Source: Megachile rotundata (Eukaryota > Arthropoda > Insecta > Hymenoptera > Megachilidae). From it: a stretch of 64,000 nucleotides of DNA. A model generated the notes under the pieces. That model was not told the DNA's origin. It saw nothing but the letters and a program-made list of their open reading frames with translations, and did no database searches. Position 1 is the first letter of the stretch; each line of letters begins with the position of its first letter. The position numbers and the translations under genes were made by a program. The stretch is from NCBI RefSeq assembly GCF_050947335.1, contig NC_134993.1:11904001-11968000 (forward strand). Reading direction: 5' to 3'. Shown here piece after piece: positions 46,546 to 57,864 of this stretch.

Positions 46546-47205
46546 AAAGTGTCTAAGAGGTCAAACTTGAAACGTTTGAAATTTTTTCCGTGCAAACCTT
46601 TTCAATTTTTCTTGTTTCGAGTACTTGAATATTTAACTTTAACAAATCAATAGATTTCACCCCGTATCGAAACGTTAAATTTCATCGAGAATCAAATGCA
46701 AATGGGATTATTCGCATGAACAGCTTTCGAAAACCAGTTCCAATTTCGCGGTAATATAATTATAGCTCCTTTTATAAACAGAGCAACGGTGCTTTTAATT
46801 TGAGATTCAATGTTGTTATAATGTCGTGAAATTAGATGCAGCGAATAATGATATTCGGCAAGAGCTGAAATAGGGTGAAATTAAACAAACTTGCAAGTTC
46901 TGCGAATCCGAATTGATTTATTTTAAGACGGCAAACGTTCGTTTCCCAGGGAACTTGTGATCGTTAACCTGCGATGTTTGTGTTTATGATACTCAGCTAA
47001 CCCTTAAACAAACGCCGTAAGCTTATTTTCAGCGGAACAAGACTAGCATAATCGCTTACGACAACGTCACATTTCTTCCTTGAACAATCTTGCCTAACGG
47101 TGCATTTTAATCCGATCGTTCCTTTGTAAATTGTCGGCAAAGCTTCCCTTTTCTAATATTATTAACCTCACTTCTTTCTAAGGCGATCCAATTATTAGGA
47201 TCATT
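46546..47205. other. Island, no gene recognised
   Basis: Mixed sequence of about 0.66 kb, no open frame above 60 codons and no repeat. Confidence 0.48.
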
Positions 47206-47568
47206 CCTCACCATCTGCGATTTTGCTCCAATCAAAATATGTCGTAGTCCACGCGAAATTAGGGGTGGTTTAAGTCATCATTTTGCCGGTTTCGAGTTTG
47301 TTAAGAAATAACAAGCCTTCAAAGTTCGCAATTTTCGTCCACTTTGCGAAAATAGGCTTCACTCACGAATTTTTTTCTCAGAAACTACTCAACCGATTTA
47401 GCTAAATTTTTTTCCGTTTCATTCACAAAGGATTGGACTATTTTAAAATATTTTTTCTAATTCCCTCAATTTGTTATGGAATGTCGCAAAAATTAAACAA
47501 ATTCTGTTCTGCGTTTTTTTCAATGAGGATAAAAGGTTTAAATTTAAAAACAAATGTCATATTCTTTT
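47206..47568 (-). repeat. Dispersed repeat element, unfilled copy
   Basis: Reverse complement of the element at 6002-6949 without the 158-bp array. CCTCACCATCTGCGATTTTG at the left corresponds to the right end of the other copy, and TGTTCTGCG plus TTTTTTTCAAT at 47505-47524 is the single counterpart of the word that flanks the array at 6.0 and 6.6 kb. No coding capacity. Confidence 0.88.
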
Positions 47569-48002
47569 ATAATATTATATATCACGTTTCATGACGCACT
47601 CGAATCTCGAATTTAATCGAATAAAATCAAATTCGCCCGAAGAATAAACTGAACTGCAAAATTAATTTGTCTTTAAAAACAACATACCTTTGCGAGGTGA
47701 ATTAATGAAGCTCCCGGTCGCACCCTCTTTGTCCCGGGAGATCGCGTTGCAAAATTCACGGGTGCTCGATTGAATTTGCATTCAAATATGTAGACTGGCT
47801 ACACGCCAGAAGGGACGAGAACCTTTTGCCGGCCCTTTACCAGTCTGAGCCCGTCCCTTTCGAATTCCACCGACTTTCTTCGCCGCAAAGAACAGTCTAC
47901 GACGGCATTATACGTCCACTTTTACACCTTTTCATCCCATGCTCTCGGATTTGCGAATGTATGGGGAAATTTACCCTTTCTTTACTCTTTGTATGGTTGT
48001 TT
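47569..48002. other. Island, no gene recognised
   Basis: Mixed sequence with TGACGCACTCGAA at about 47592, an isolated copy of the TGACGCA word. A + frame that opens at 47826 continues into the G-rich array and is not credible as a gene. Confidence 0.45.
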
Positions 48003-48735
48003 GGGAGGTTGGAAATTTGGGGATGTGGGGATTTGGGGATGTGGGAATTTGGGGATGTGGGGATTTGGGGATTTGGGGATTTGGGGATGTGGGAATTTGG
48101 GGATGTGGGGATTTGGGGATTTGGGGATTTGGGGATGTGGGAATTTGGGGATGTGGGAATTTGGGGTTTTATGGATTTGGGGATGTGGGGATTTGGGGAC
48201 GTGGGGATTTGGGGACGTGGGGATTTGGGGACGTGGGGATTTGGGGACGTGGGGATTTGGGGACGTGGGAATTTGGGGATGTGGGAATTTGGGGACGTGG
48301 GAATTTGGGGATGTGGGAATTTGGGGATTTATGGATTTGGGGATGTGGGGATTTGGGGACGTGGCGATTTGGGGACGTGGGGATTTGGGGACGTGGGGAT
48401 TTGGAGAAGTGGTGATTTGGGGATGTGGGGATTTGGGGATATGGGAATTTGGGGATGTGGAGATTTGGAGATTTGTGGATTTGGGGATGTGGGGATTTGG
48501 GGATATGGGAATTTGGGGATGTGGGGATTTGGGGATGTGAGAATTTGGGGATGTGGGGATTTGGAGATTTGTGGATTTGGGGATGTAGGAATTTGGGGAT
48601 GTGGGGATTTGGGGATGTGGGGATTTGGGAATGTGGGAATTTGGGAATGTGTGGATTTGGGGATATGGGGATTTGGGGATGTGGGAATTTGGGAATGTGA
48701 GGATTTGAGGATCTGGGGATTTGGGGATGTGGTCC
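48003..48735 (+). repeat. G-rich GGGGATTT/GGGGATGTG array
   Basis: About 80 copies of an 8-9 bp unit (GGGGATTT, GGGGATGTG, GGGAATTT, GGGGACGTG) combined into 17-18 bp dimers. G runs of 3-4 separated by 4-6 bases meet the usual G-quadruplex pattern throughout the + strand. The GGGGACGTG variant clusters at 48195-48400, a sign of local homogenisation. Frames of 91-356 codons (Gly/Trp-rich plus, Pro/Ser/His-rich minus) are repeat translations. Confidence 0.96.
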
Positions 48736-49285
48736 ATAAGAATGTTCATAAGAAGCTATACATCAATAGGCTAGTTCAACATGTTCATAAGAGGCCACAT
48801 ATCAATATACTAGTTCCACATGTCCATAAGACGTCACATATGAACCCACTAGTTCAACATGTCCAAAAGAAACCACACATCATTATACTAGTTTAACTTG
48901 TTCATAAGGAGCTATACATCAATAGACTAGTTCAACATATTCATAAGAGGCCACATATCAATATACATGTTCAACATGTCCATAAGAAGTCACATATGAA
49001 TGTACTAGTCCAACATGTCCAAAAGAAGCTACACATCACTATACTAGTTTAACTTGTTCATACGAAGCTATACATCAATAGTCTAGTTCAACATATTCAT
49101 AAGAGGCCACATATCAATATACTAATTCAACACGTCCATAAGAAGTCACATATGAACCCACTAGTTCAACATGTCCAAAAGAAGCTACACATCATTATAC
49201 TAGTTTAACTTGTTCATAAGAAGCTGTACATCAATAGACTAGTCCAACATGTTCACAAGAGTCCACATATCAACACACCACTTCA
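48736..49285. repeat. 39-bp array in 156-bp four-unit higher order
   Basis: Monomers of 39 bp share GTTCATAAGA, CCACATATCAATA, ACTAGTTCAACAT. Four monomer types (with GCTATACATCAATAG, GGCCACATATCAATATACT, GTCACATATGAACCC, ACACATCATTATACTAG) repeat in fixed order. The first type occurs at 48755, 48911, 49067 and 49223, exactly 156 bp apart. It follows the G-rich array without a gap. Confidence 0.95.
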
Positions 49286-49779
49286 TATATGCCCTAATTA
49301 CATCCATAAAAGTGAAATAGTCCTAATTCGACGACCCTGGACCATAATTGAATAGAAACGAAGATAATCGATCCCGCTCCATGAAAAGGAGCTGTTCGCG
49401 CGAAAATTTGCGAGCCAGCAGGAATTTGAATATAAATTCGCAGGCTAACGAACCGAGCATTCTCTGGAGGCCGGCCGAGTGCTTTTGAGATGCGATCAGC
49501 CACGGTGTAATTCACGTTCTAAACCGTGTAAGACGATAAAGCCCAGCGGCTTTATGGCGGTTCACGAAGAAACCGACGAACGTGTACCCGATACCCGGGG
49601 ATTGGCTTCGGTGCAAATAGGAAAATCTGCATGAATACATTTCCGAACGTGGTCTACACGGTAGCGAGTCATTTGGAGATGTTTAAACGTATGCTGCTTG
49701 GGAAATTCGCCGTCGTGCGATATGGGAGGACGAAAGTTACAAAATGAACGAGTGTAGGTTTGGTATACCCTTGGTGTGG
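49286..49779. other. CpG-containing island, no gene recognised
   Basis: Contains a 73-codon minus frame (49294-49515), unrecognised, and TTTATGGCGGTTCACG near 49553. Otherwise featureless. Confidence 0.45.
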
Positions 49780-50660
49780 ATTTGGGGAATTTTGAAATTG
49801 GAGTTTTTTAGAATTGGATAACTTTGGAATTGGGAATTTTGGATTTGGGGAATATTGGAATTGGGATTTTTTGAAATTGTAGTTTCTTGGAATTGGAATT
49901 TTTTGGAATCGAGTTTTTCTGGAATTAGGGTTTTTTGGAATTGGGTTTTTTGGGTATTAAGGAATTTTGAAATTGGAAATTTTGGGATTTGGAGAATTTT
50001 GGAATTGGGGAAATGTGGAGTTGGGGAATTATGGAATTGGACAAATGTGGAATTGGGGAATTGTGGTATTGGGAAGTATGGAATCGGGCAATTACGGAAT
50101 TGGAGACATTTGGAATTGGGGAATTGTGGAATTGGGGAAATGTGGAGTTGGGGAATTATGGAATTGGGGAAATGTGGAATTGGGGAATTGTGGTATTGGG
50201 GAATTGTGGTATTGGGGAAATGTGGAATTGGGGAATTATGAAATTGGGAAATGTGGAATTGGGGAATTATGGAATTGGGGAATTGTGGTATTGGGGAAAT
50301 GTAGAATTGGGGAATTATGAAATTGGGAAATGTGGAATTGGGGAATTATGGAATTGGGGAATTGTGGTATTGGCGAAATTTGGAATTGGGGAATTATGAA
50401 ATTGGGGAAATGTGGAACTGGGGAATTATGAAATTGGGAAATGTGGAATTGGGGAATTATGGAATGGGTGAATTATGGAAATGGGAAATGTGGAATTGGG
50501 GAATTATGAAATTGGGGAAATGTGGAATTGGGGAATTATGGAATTGGAGAAATATGGAATTGGGGAATTATGAAATTGGGGAAATATGGAATCGAGGAAT
50601 TATGGAATTGGGGAATTGTGAATTTGGAAATTTAGAAATTGAGGGAACTTTGGATTTGGG
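49780..50660 (+). repeat. G-rich GGAATTGGGGAATT array
   Basis: Units GGAATTGGGG, GGAATTATGG, AAATGTGGAATTGGGG. A roughly 28-30 bp phrase (GAATTATGAAATTGGG plus AAATGTG) is repeated from 50225 on. G runs of four make + strand quadruplexes likely. It is the approximate complement of the array at 51170-52085. Long Gly/Trp/Leu-rich frames are repeat translations. Confidence 0.95.
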
Positions 50661-51169
50661 TTTTAGAAATTTGGTAATTTTGTACTGTTAATTTTAAAAA
50701 TGTAGAAATTAAGAATCCATAAATTTAACAATGTAGCAACACGAGAATATAAAGATTTGTGCATAAGGTATCCGAGGACTTTCGAAAGAAATTGCTTTCC
50801 TTCTTTCTCTTCCAACGACACACCTGCTCCATGCAAAGCAAGAAACGCAAAAATTCAACAACCTACTGGCAAGACTACTACCACCAGTTACGGACATAAT
50901 GTGGACGCTCCCTAAGGAAGGAGGTAATTTATAATTTACAGAACCTTGAGATCCAAGATCTTGACTGTTTTGTGTTTCGAGAAGGAAGAGCTTGCAGAAG
51001 GACTCAGATGCCTTATTTCCAGAAGGAAAAATATGCTGGGAAGCGTTAAGGTTTTTAGGAGCGACAGTGGTTCTTTTTCGTTCATCATTGTTTTTCATTT
51101 TTCTTCGGATTTTTGTAAATGTGATGAAGTATTAGTAATCTTGAGGTATTTATAAAATTTTTATTTGTT
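50661..51169. other. Spacer between opposed arrays, no gene recognised
   Basis: Half a kilobase of non-repetitive sequence with a 129-codon minus frame (50709-51098) and a 69-codon + frame (50946-51155). The minus frame has six Cys and several Ser but no motif I recognise. It lies entirely inside the spacer, so it is worth a homology search. Confidence 0.4.
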
Positions 51170-52085
51170 CCCCAATTCCAAAATTCCCCAAATTCCTAAA
51201 TTTTAAATTTAAAAATTTCTCAAGTCCAAAATTCCCTAAATTCAAAAATTTCCAATTCCAAAATTCCCCAAATCCCTAAATTTCCAATTTCAAAATTTCT
51301 CAAGTCCAAAATTCCCTAAATTCAAAAATTTCCAATTCCAAAATTCCCCAAATTCTTAACTTTCCAATTTCAAAATTTCTCAAGTCTAAAATTCTCGAAA
51401 TCCCAAAATTTTCAATTCCAAAATTCCTCAAATTCCTAAATTTCCAATTCCAAAATTTCTCAAGTCTAAAATTTCCCAAATCTCAAAATTACCAATTCCA
51501 AAATTCCCCAAATCCCAAAATTTCCAATTCCAAAATTCCCCAAATTCCAAAACTTCCAAATCCAAAATTCCTCAAATCCCAAAATTTCCAATTCCAAAAT
51601 TCCCTAAATCCCAAAACTTCCAATTCCAAAATCCCCCAAATCCCAAAATTTCCAATTCCAAAATTCCCCAAATCCAATATTCTCCAAATCCCTAAATTTC
51701 CAATTCCAAAATTCCCCAAATCCCTAAATTTCCAATTCCGAAATTTTCCAAATTTCAAAATTCCCAATTCCAAAATTCCCCAAATCCCCAAATTTCCAAT
51801 TCCAAAATTCCCCAAATCCTAAAATTCCCAATTCCAAAATCCCCCAAATCCCAAAATTTCCAATTCCAAAATTCCCCAAATTCCAAAATTCCCAATCCCA
51901 AAATTCCCCAAATCCCAAAATTTCCAATTCCAAAATTCCCCAAATCCCAAAATTCCCCAAATCCCAAAATTTCCAATTCCAAAATTTCCCAATTCCAAAA
52001 TTCCCCAAATCTCCAAATCCCCAAATCTCGAAATCCCCAAATCCCCAAAAGTCCCCAAAACCTGAAGTCCTACTCCCAACTTAAC
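51170..52085 (-). repeat. C-rich CCAAATTCC array
   Basis: Units CCCCAAATTCC, CCAATTCCAAAATT, CCCCAAATCCCAAAATT in periods of about 28-30 bp. G-rich on the minus strand. Minus frames of 94-112 codons rich in Gly, Asn, Trp and Phe are repeat translations. Opposite in strand to the array at 49780-50660. Confidence 0.95.
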
Positions 52086-52539
52086 AAATCTCCAAATAAT
52101 CAAATTCAGAGGCATATCGCGGCAAAGTTCCTTCGCTGTCAGCTTCGAGATTTTCATTTGTCATCGTTTATTAGGGAACTTTCCTACGGCGTCCTTAATT
52201 AATTAACTACGAACGTCGAAGGAAACTTTTTTTTCCGGCCGGAAGTTTCCACGGTGCGATGGACCGCGAATAATGCAACCGACGATGCAATTTCATTTTC
52301 GCCAACTTAATTCTCTTTCCTTCGGCTCGGAGCGAACTGTAAGAAACTCGAACGTCCGACAATCGAGTTTTCATTCGATCGTTTAAATGCTTAATGGAAT
52401 AATCGCTGTCGCCTGGGAGAATCGCCCAGTAATCGATTCTTCGATACAAATTTTTTTAAATAGTACTTTTCGAATATTTTATTATAACTCTTTCTCCTTT
52501 TTCAAATTTTCAAATTTAATTTCATATTTTTAATTTAAA
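52086..52539. other. Island, no gene recognised
   Basis: CpG-containing to 52440 with an 80-codon minus frame (52207-52449) that I do not recognise. AT-rich afterwards. Confidence 0.45.
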
Positions 52540-53229
52540 CAATTTTATTAAACAATTTTTTTATATGACAATATTTAAACAATTGTTATATTAAACAAAT
52601 TTTAAAAATGAATATACTAAACGAATTTTAAAAATTGTTTTATTAAACAAATTTTAAAAATTGATATATTAAACATATTTTAAAAATTGTTACATTAAAC
52701 AAATTTTAAAAATTGATATACTAAACGAATTTTAAAAATTGTTTTATTAAACAAATTTAAAAAATTGTTATATTAAACAAATTTAAACAATTGATATATT
52801 AAACAAATTTTCAAAATTGTTACATTAAATAAATTTTTAAAATTGATATATTAAACAAATTTTAAAAATTGTTACATTAAACAAATTTTAAAAATTGATA
52901 TACTAAACAAATTTTAAAAGTCGTTGTATTAAACAAATTTAAAAAATTGATATATTAAACAAATTTTAAAGATTGTTACATTAAACAAATTTAAAAAATT
53001 GATATATTGAACAAATTTTTAAAATTGTTATATTAAACAAATTTTAAAATTGTTATATTAAACAAATTTTAAAAATTGTTATATTAAACAAATTTTAAAA
53101 GTTGTTGTATTAAACAAATTTTAAAAGCTGATATATTCAACAAATTTAAAAAATTGTTACATTAAACAATTTAAAAAATTGTTATATTAAGCAAATTTAA
53201 AAAATTGTTCAAATTTTATTATATTCAAA
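52540..53229. repeat. 26-bp ATTAAACAAATTTTAAAAATTG array
   Basis: About 26 copies of a 26-bp unit ATTAAACAAATTTTAAAAATTG plus TTAT or ATAT. GATAT and GTTAC variants alternate over 52600-52990, giving a 52-bp dimer. Confidence 0.94.
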
Positions 53230-53545
53230 AAATTTTTTAAATATATACAATATACAAAATGTACAAAATGAATAAAATGTTAAAAATGTTAAAAATGTTA
53301 AAAATGTTAAAAATGTTAAAAATGTTAAAAATGTTAAAAATGTAGAAAATGTAAAAAATGCAGAAATTGTAAAAAATACACAAAATTAACAAAATGATCA
53401 AAATAAACAAAATATACAAAATATACAAAATATACAAAATATACAAAATATACAAAATATACAAAATATACAAAATACAAAAAATGTAGAAAATACAGAA
53501 AGTACAGAAAATATATAAAAAATATAAAAATAAAGATATAGAAAT
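53230..53545. repeat. Short-unit arrays: TTAAAAATG then ATATACAAA
   Basis: A 9-bp TTAAAAATG run (53278-53345) is followed by a 9-bp ATATACAAA run (53405-53478), with degenerate AAAATG(T)A units between. Minus frames of 78 and 115 codons (Tyr-Ile-Leu or Phe-Val-Tyr repeats) are artefacts. Confidence 0.94.
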
Positions 53546-54269
53546 CCCTCAAAATTAAACTAAAAACGTAAAAATAATAATTTTTATATTGCAACCCCTG
53601 CAACCCACCCTCTAAAATTCCAACAACATTTCCCAGCGTACACCATCCCCCACGTGCATTAATTACAGTGTATCCACACAAGTCCCCAACAACCCCCGAA
53701 TTTTTTGATCCAATTCCAACCGCCGATCCCCCGAATCGCCCTAATTAAAGTACCAGCGTAAGTATAACGCGTACACCGAACGATTAGGCAAGCTTGTTAT
53801 TCGAGCTCGATGTTAAACAGTTTGGAACGCGTTGACGTTACTCAACAAACCGTGGCGAACGTCTGTTGACGAGCCGCTTAATTTGCAATATTTTCACAGT
53901 ATAATAATCGATGTAAACGAACCGAGTACTTTTCATTTATGCAGGAGAAATATTGTGTTATCTAGGTAGCCGCGAAAACGGCGCCGCTGAATTCCCGTCG
54001 ACTGTTATTCCACCACCGCGAGAGGGAACTGATATTATGTGCTTGTAAACAATCCTGCGCGTGTCAATTAGGCAATCATTCGTTAAACTGCATATTCACG
54101 CTGTTATTCTGCATTTTGAACGGAGCCCACGGCTGTGAACTGTTGCGAAAACTCATCAGTAGTCAGAGCTTTCTCATTTTTTGGGGATGGAATAATTGGG
54201 GTGAACTAGATAACTATTGCAAACTCATCAGGAATCGGAGATTTTTTATTTTTGACGGTGGTTTGAGGT
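53546..54269. other. Island, no gene recognised
   Basis: CpG-containing from 53690 to 54110. Short unrecognised frame at 54116-54325. No tandem structure. Confidence 0.45.
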
Positions 54270-55335
54270 GTGCTGGGTATTTTGGAATTTTGGAATTTGA
54301 AATTTTGGGATTTGGGGGTTTGTGAATTGGGGAATTTTGGGATTTAAGGAAATTTGGACTTGAGAAATTTTAGAATTGGAAATTTAGGGATTTGGGGATT
54401 TGGGGATTTGGGGATTTAGGGATTTGATGATTCGGAGATTTGTAGGTTTAGGGATTTAGGGATTTGGGGGTTTATGAATTGGGGAATTTTGGTATTGGAA
54501 ATTTTGGGATTTGAGGAAATTTGGATTTGAGAAATTTTGGAATTGGAAATTTAGGGATTTAGGGATTTGGAAATTCGAAGATTTGTAGGTTTAGGGATTT
54601 AGGGATTTGGGGGTTTATGAATTGGGGAATTTTGGTATTGGAAATTTTGGGATTTGAGGAAATTTGGATTTGAGAAATTTTGGAATTGGAAATTTAGGGA
54701 TTTGGGGATTTGGGGATTTGGGAATTTGGGGATTTGGGGATTTGGAGATTTAGGGATTTAGGGATTTGGAGATTTGTAGGTTTAGGGATTTAGGGATTTA
54801 GGGATTTGGAGATTTGGGGATTTAGAGATTTACAGATTTGGAGATTTGGAGATTTGGAGATTTGGAGATTTGGAGATTTGGAGATTTGGAGATTTGGAGA
54901 TTTGGAGATTTGGAGATTTGGAGATTTGGGGATTTAGGGATTTGGGTATTCGGAGATTTGGAGATTTGTAGGTTTAGGGATTTAGGGATTTGGAGATTTG
55001 AAGATTTGGGGATTTAGGGATTTAGAGATTTGGAGATTTGGAGATTTGTAGATTTATGGATTTATGGATTTAGGGATTTGGAGATTTGTAGGTTTAGGGA
55101 TTTGGGGATTTGGAAATTTGGAGATTTGTAAGTTTAGGGATTTAGGGATTTAGGAATTTAAGGATTTGGGGATTTGGAGATATATAGATTTGGAGATTTA
55201 TATGTAGATTTGGAGATTTAGGGATTTGATGATTTAGAGATTTGGAGATTTAGAGATTTGGAGATTTAGAGATTTGGATATTTATAGACTTTATAGAGAT
55301 TCAGAAATTTGGAAATTTGAGAATTTAGGAATCAA
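54270..55335 (+). repeat. 8-bp GGGATTTG/GGAGATTT array
   Basis: Units GGGGATTT, GGAGATTT and AGGGATTT. A run of pure GGAGATTT lies at about 54838-54930. A phrase of about 120 bp (GGGGGTTTATGAATTGGGG, then GGATTTGAGAAATTTTGG) occurs near 54466 and 54608 and in variant form near 54314. TTAGGG words occur, but only within TTTAGGGA units and not as consecutive telomere repeats. Confidence 0.95.
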
Positions 55336-55374
55336 AAAATTTAACAATTTTTGAATTTTAGATCAAATTTTGAA

Positions 55375-55785
55375 TGTTTGCAAATTTTAAAAATCCCAAA
55401 ATGTCTTCTACAAAATTTCAAATTTATAATTTCGAAAAATCTCATAAAATCCTCCTCAAAATTTCAAATTTTTAATTTTGAAAAATCTCAAAAAATCCTC
55501 CTCAAAACTTCAAATTTATAATTTCGAAAAATCTCATAAAATCCTCCTCAAAATTTCAAATTTTTAATTTTAAAAAATCTCAAAAAATCCTCTCAAAACT
55601 TCAAATTTATAATTTCGAATAATCTCATAAGATCCTCCTCAAAATTCCAAATTCTTAATTTTGAAAAATCTCAAAAAATCCTCCTCAAAATGTCAAATTT
55701 ATAATTTTAAAAAATCCCACAAGACTCCATAAAATTTCAAATTTCAAATTACAAAAAAATCCAAAATGTCTTCAACATCTCTACA
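55375..55785. repeat. 46-bp units in 92-bp dimers
   Basis: Units containing AAAATTTCAAATTT, AATTT(T/C)GAAAAATCTCA and AAATCCTCCTC. CCTCCTC is at about 55451 and 55497 (46 bp). Units with ATAATTTCG and CATAAAAT alternate with units with TTAATTTTG and CAAAAAAT, making a 92-bp dimer, about four dimers in all. Confidence 0.92.
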
Positions 55786-56599
55786 AACTTGAAATTTCGG
55801 AAATTACCAAAAGATTATTATAACGTCCTAAATTCGATAATTCACCCAGCAGGCCGAGTGACGAAAGAACTTCGACATGACGTTAAAAATTTCGACATTT
55901 CGCGTACAGTTGGTATCGAAGCTCGAAATCTGATGGCCGGAAGTTCGAAACGCAACGTCTCATCGATCATACTCGCTCCAATCATTTTCGTATCGGGATC
56001 GATCAATGTTTGCCGGTGCAAACATGTCTGCTCGCTTGTATTTACGATATAAAGCTATCTGTGTACACCCGGGACACGGCTTCCATTGTCGTTTATCCTT
56101 CTCAAACATTTAGACTTTTTAGAAAAATTTCCTTACAAAAATGTTCGTGGAGAAAGAACCCGGCATGTGGCTCTACAAAATAGTTACTTACACCAGAACA
56201 CTAATAAGGGATTTATCAATAGGTGATTTATCAAGCGGTGATTTAAGAAGTTTCGCTGTGGTTTGCTAATGAAGTTTATCAAATATGTTACTTGAATTAT
56301 GATTACGTTTTCAGTGTTAAATAGACATGTTGCTTCTAAAATTATAAACATTAGGTTTAACACAAATATGATGGGTTTTACAATTTCATTTTAAAATTCT
56401 TACTTCAAACTTGTTATTCATACTTATTTCAGCGGTGACTTTTGCAGCTATACTGAATTTTATTTCCGTTTCATTTATTCGGAATCGAAATAATTTTGTA
56501 TCATGGCAATACTGGTGCTTGTCAAAGTGGAAAGGTATCCTATAATCCGTTTACCGAACCCGAAATCGTTAATTAGATATTTAGATAGATTTATCGACT
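55786..56599. other. Island, no gene recognised
   Basis: CpG-containing 55840-56090 with an 87-codon plus frame (55789-56052), unrecognised. AT-rich 56100-56470. GGTGATTTATCAA-like direct repeats at 56220-56245. Confidence 0.43.
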
Positions 56600-56720
56600 T
56601 CTCAGGAAATTTGATCGCGCGTCTTACTGCCACAACATGGCCGCGATGTAACGTCACGTGGTCATCCATGTTGTTTCGCGCCGCCATTTTGTGTACCGGT
56701 CGTTGCACCTGATTCTTTTT
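56600..56720. promoter_or_regulatory. Cluster of transcription-factor-like words
   Basis: Within about 100 bp: ACATGGCCGCGATG, ACGTCACGTGG (CRE-like half site fused to an E-box, near 56651), and GCGCCGCCATTTTG (56679-56692; CCGCCATTTT is the YY1/Pho core on the minus strand). On the minus strand the same AAAATGGCGG also gives an ATG in good context, opening a frame that continues to 56475 (104 codons from an upstream ATG at 56789). This would fit a promoter plus first exon, but I do not recognise the protein, and the cluster may be chance in a CpG-rich patch. Confidence 0.35.
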
Positions 56721-57684
56721 CGTACAATAAGCCCTCGAAATGGCAAACGAAAATCTGTAAATCGTTGCTGAAAGTGAACGATATACCAATCGAGGATGAA
56801 TTGTACGAGAAAGTGAATTGGAAGAAAATTGAACTTTTCAGATAATTAGATAAAATGTCCGGAATTGGAAAATATTTGGAATTAAGTGTTCTGAAGAAAA
56901 TGAAAGTATCAGAATTGTTGGGTAAAAGGTGAAGGGTAATTATACAGGGTACAGATAGAAGTCTTGTGGGTCACTAGATCACGTGACCCCTCTCGAGCGC
57001 GCAATTCAAATATCAGTATGACTTCAGATCTCTCCACTATTATCATAATTATATTTATCATATGGTTATAATGAAATTTCTTTTGCAAGATAAATACAAA
57101 AATATTATTTAAACAATATTTTGCAGATAAATATACAAATTTTTGCTGATGGTAAAAATAGCTTAACTATCTAGTGTCATTACCCGATTTAAGCACTCAT
57201 TAATTACCATTACCTTGTCATCAACAAATTGCACCATTAACTAAATAAATCGAGCGGATTAAACTGTCCTTTCCGTTCACCGACTCGATTAATAAATTTC
57301 TTTCAACGAGATACTCGCATGCAATTAAAAGAAAGGGAAAGAGAGGGGCAGTAAAGCGCGTGTACTCTTTTGTGTAATGGCTTCGAGATAAATTAAAGGG
57401 TGCATAATTAAATGTCCATGCGGCCATGGTAAACACGCGTCACGCCATGAATCCTGTAATTCTCGTTTCAATCTGCACGCAATCCCCGCGATAATTGCGC
57501 TTATTTTAAAATACAACAATCCAACGTTTATCTTGACTTATCGCGTGATTATCAATTCCAGGGATAACGTGATTTCCATGGCGAATTGCAATCTAAATTC
57601 TAGGCCCAAGGCAGAATTCGTGCGTTTAAACATTCGCGATATCGAATATAGAAAAGTTGGACGCGTGTTGGAGAGGTCTATTAT
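56721..57684. other. Island, no gene recognised
   Basis: Contains the inverted pair GGGTCAC (56968-56974) and GTGACCC (56983-56989) with an 8-base loop. Short unrecognised minus frames lie at 57221-57519. The rest is mixed. Confidence 0.43.
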
Positions 57685-57864
57685 GGTATAGTATAGTATA
57701 GTTATAGTATAGAGAGATATTTGCAGTGTTACTGTATTAATATAATATAACTATATTAGTATTACTGTATTCACTAATATATTACTATTAGTATACTTGT
57801 TAATATCATATTACTGTACATGTTGTAGCATATTAAATGCACCATTACTATTACTACTACTCGG
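57685..57864. repeat. TAGTATAG and ATTACTGTA low-complexity stretch
   Basis: GTATAGTATAGTATAG-type repetition at 57685-57710, then loose TATTACTGTATT / TACTATTAGTA repetition, including ACTATTACTACTACT near 57846. Confidence 0.8.

Noticed and set aside
47826..48896. 356-codon Gly/Trp-rich frame
   Set aside because: Runs through the GGGGATTT array and into the 39-bp array. The frame is a by-product of the repeat.
54270..55335. Telomeric TTAGG or TTAGGG repeats
   Set aside because: TTAGGG occurs only within TTTAGGGA-type 8-bp units mixed with GGAGATTT. There is no run of consecutive telomere repeats.
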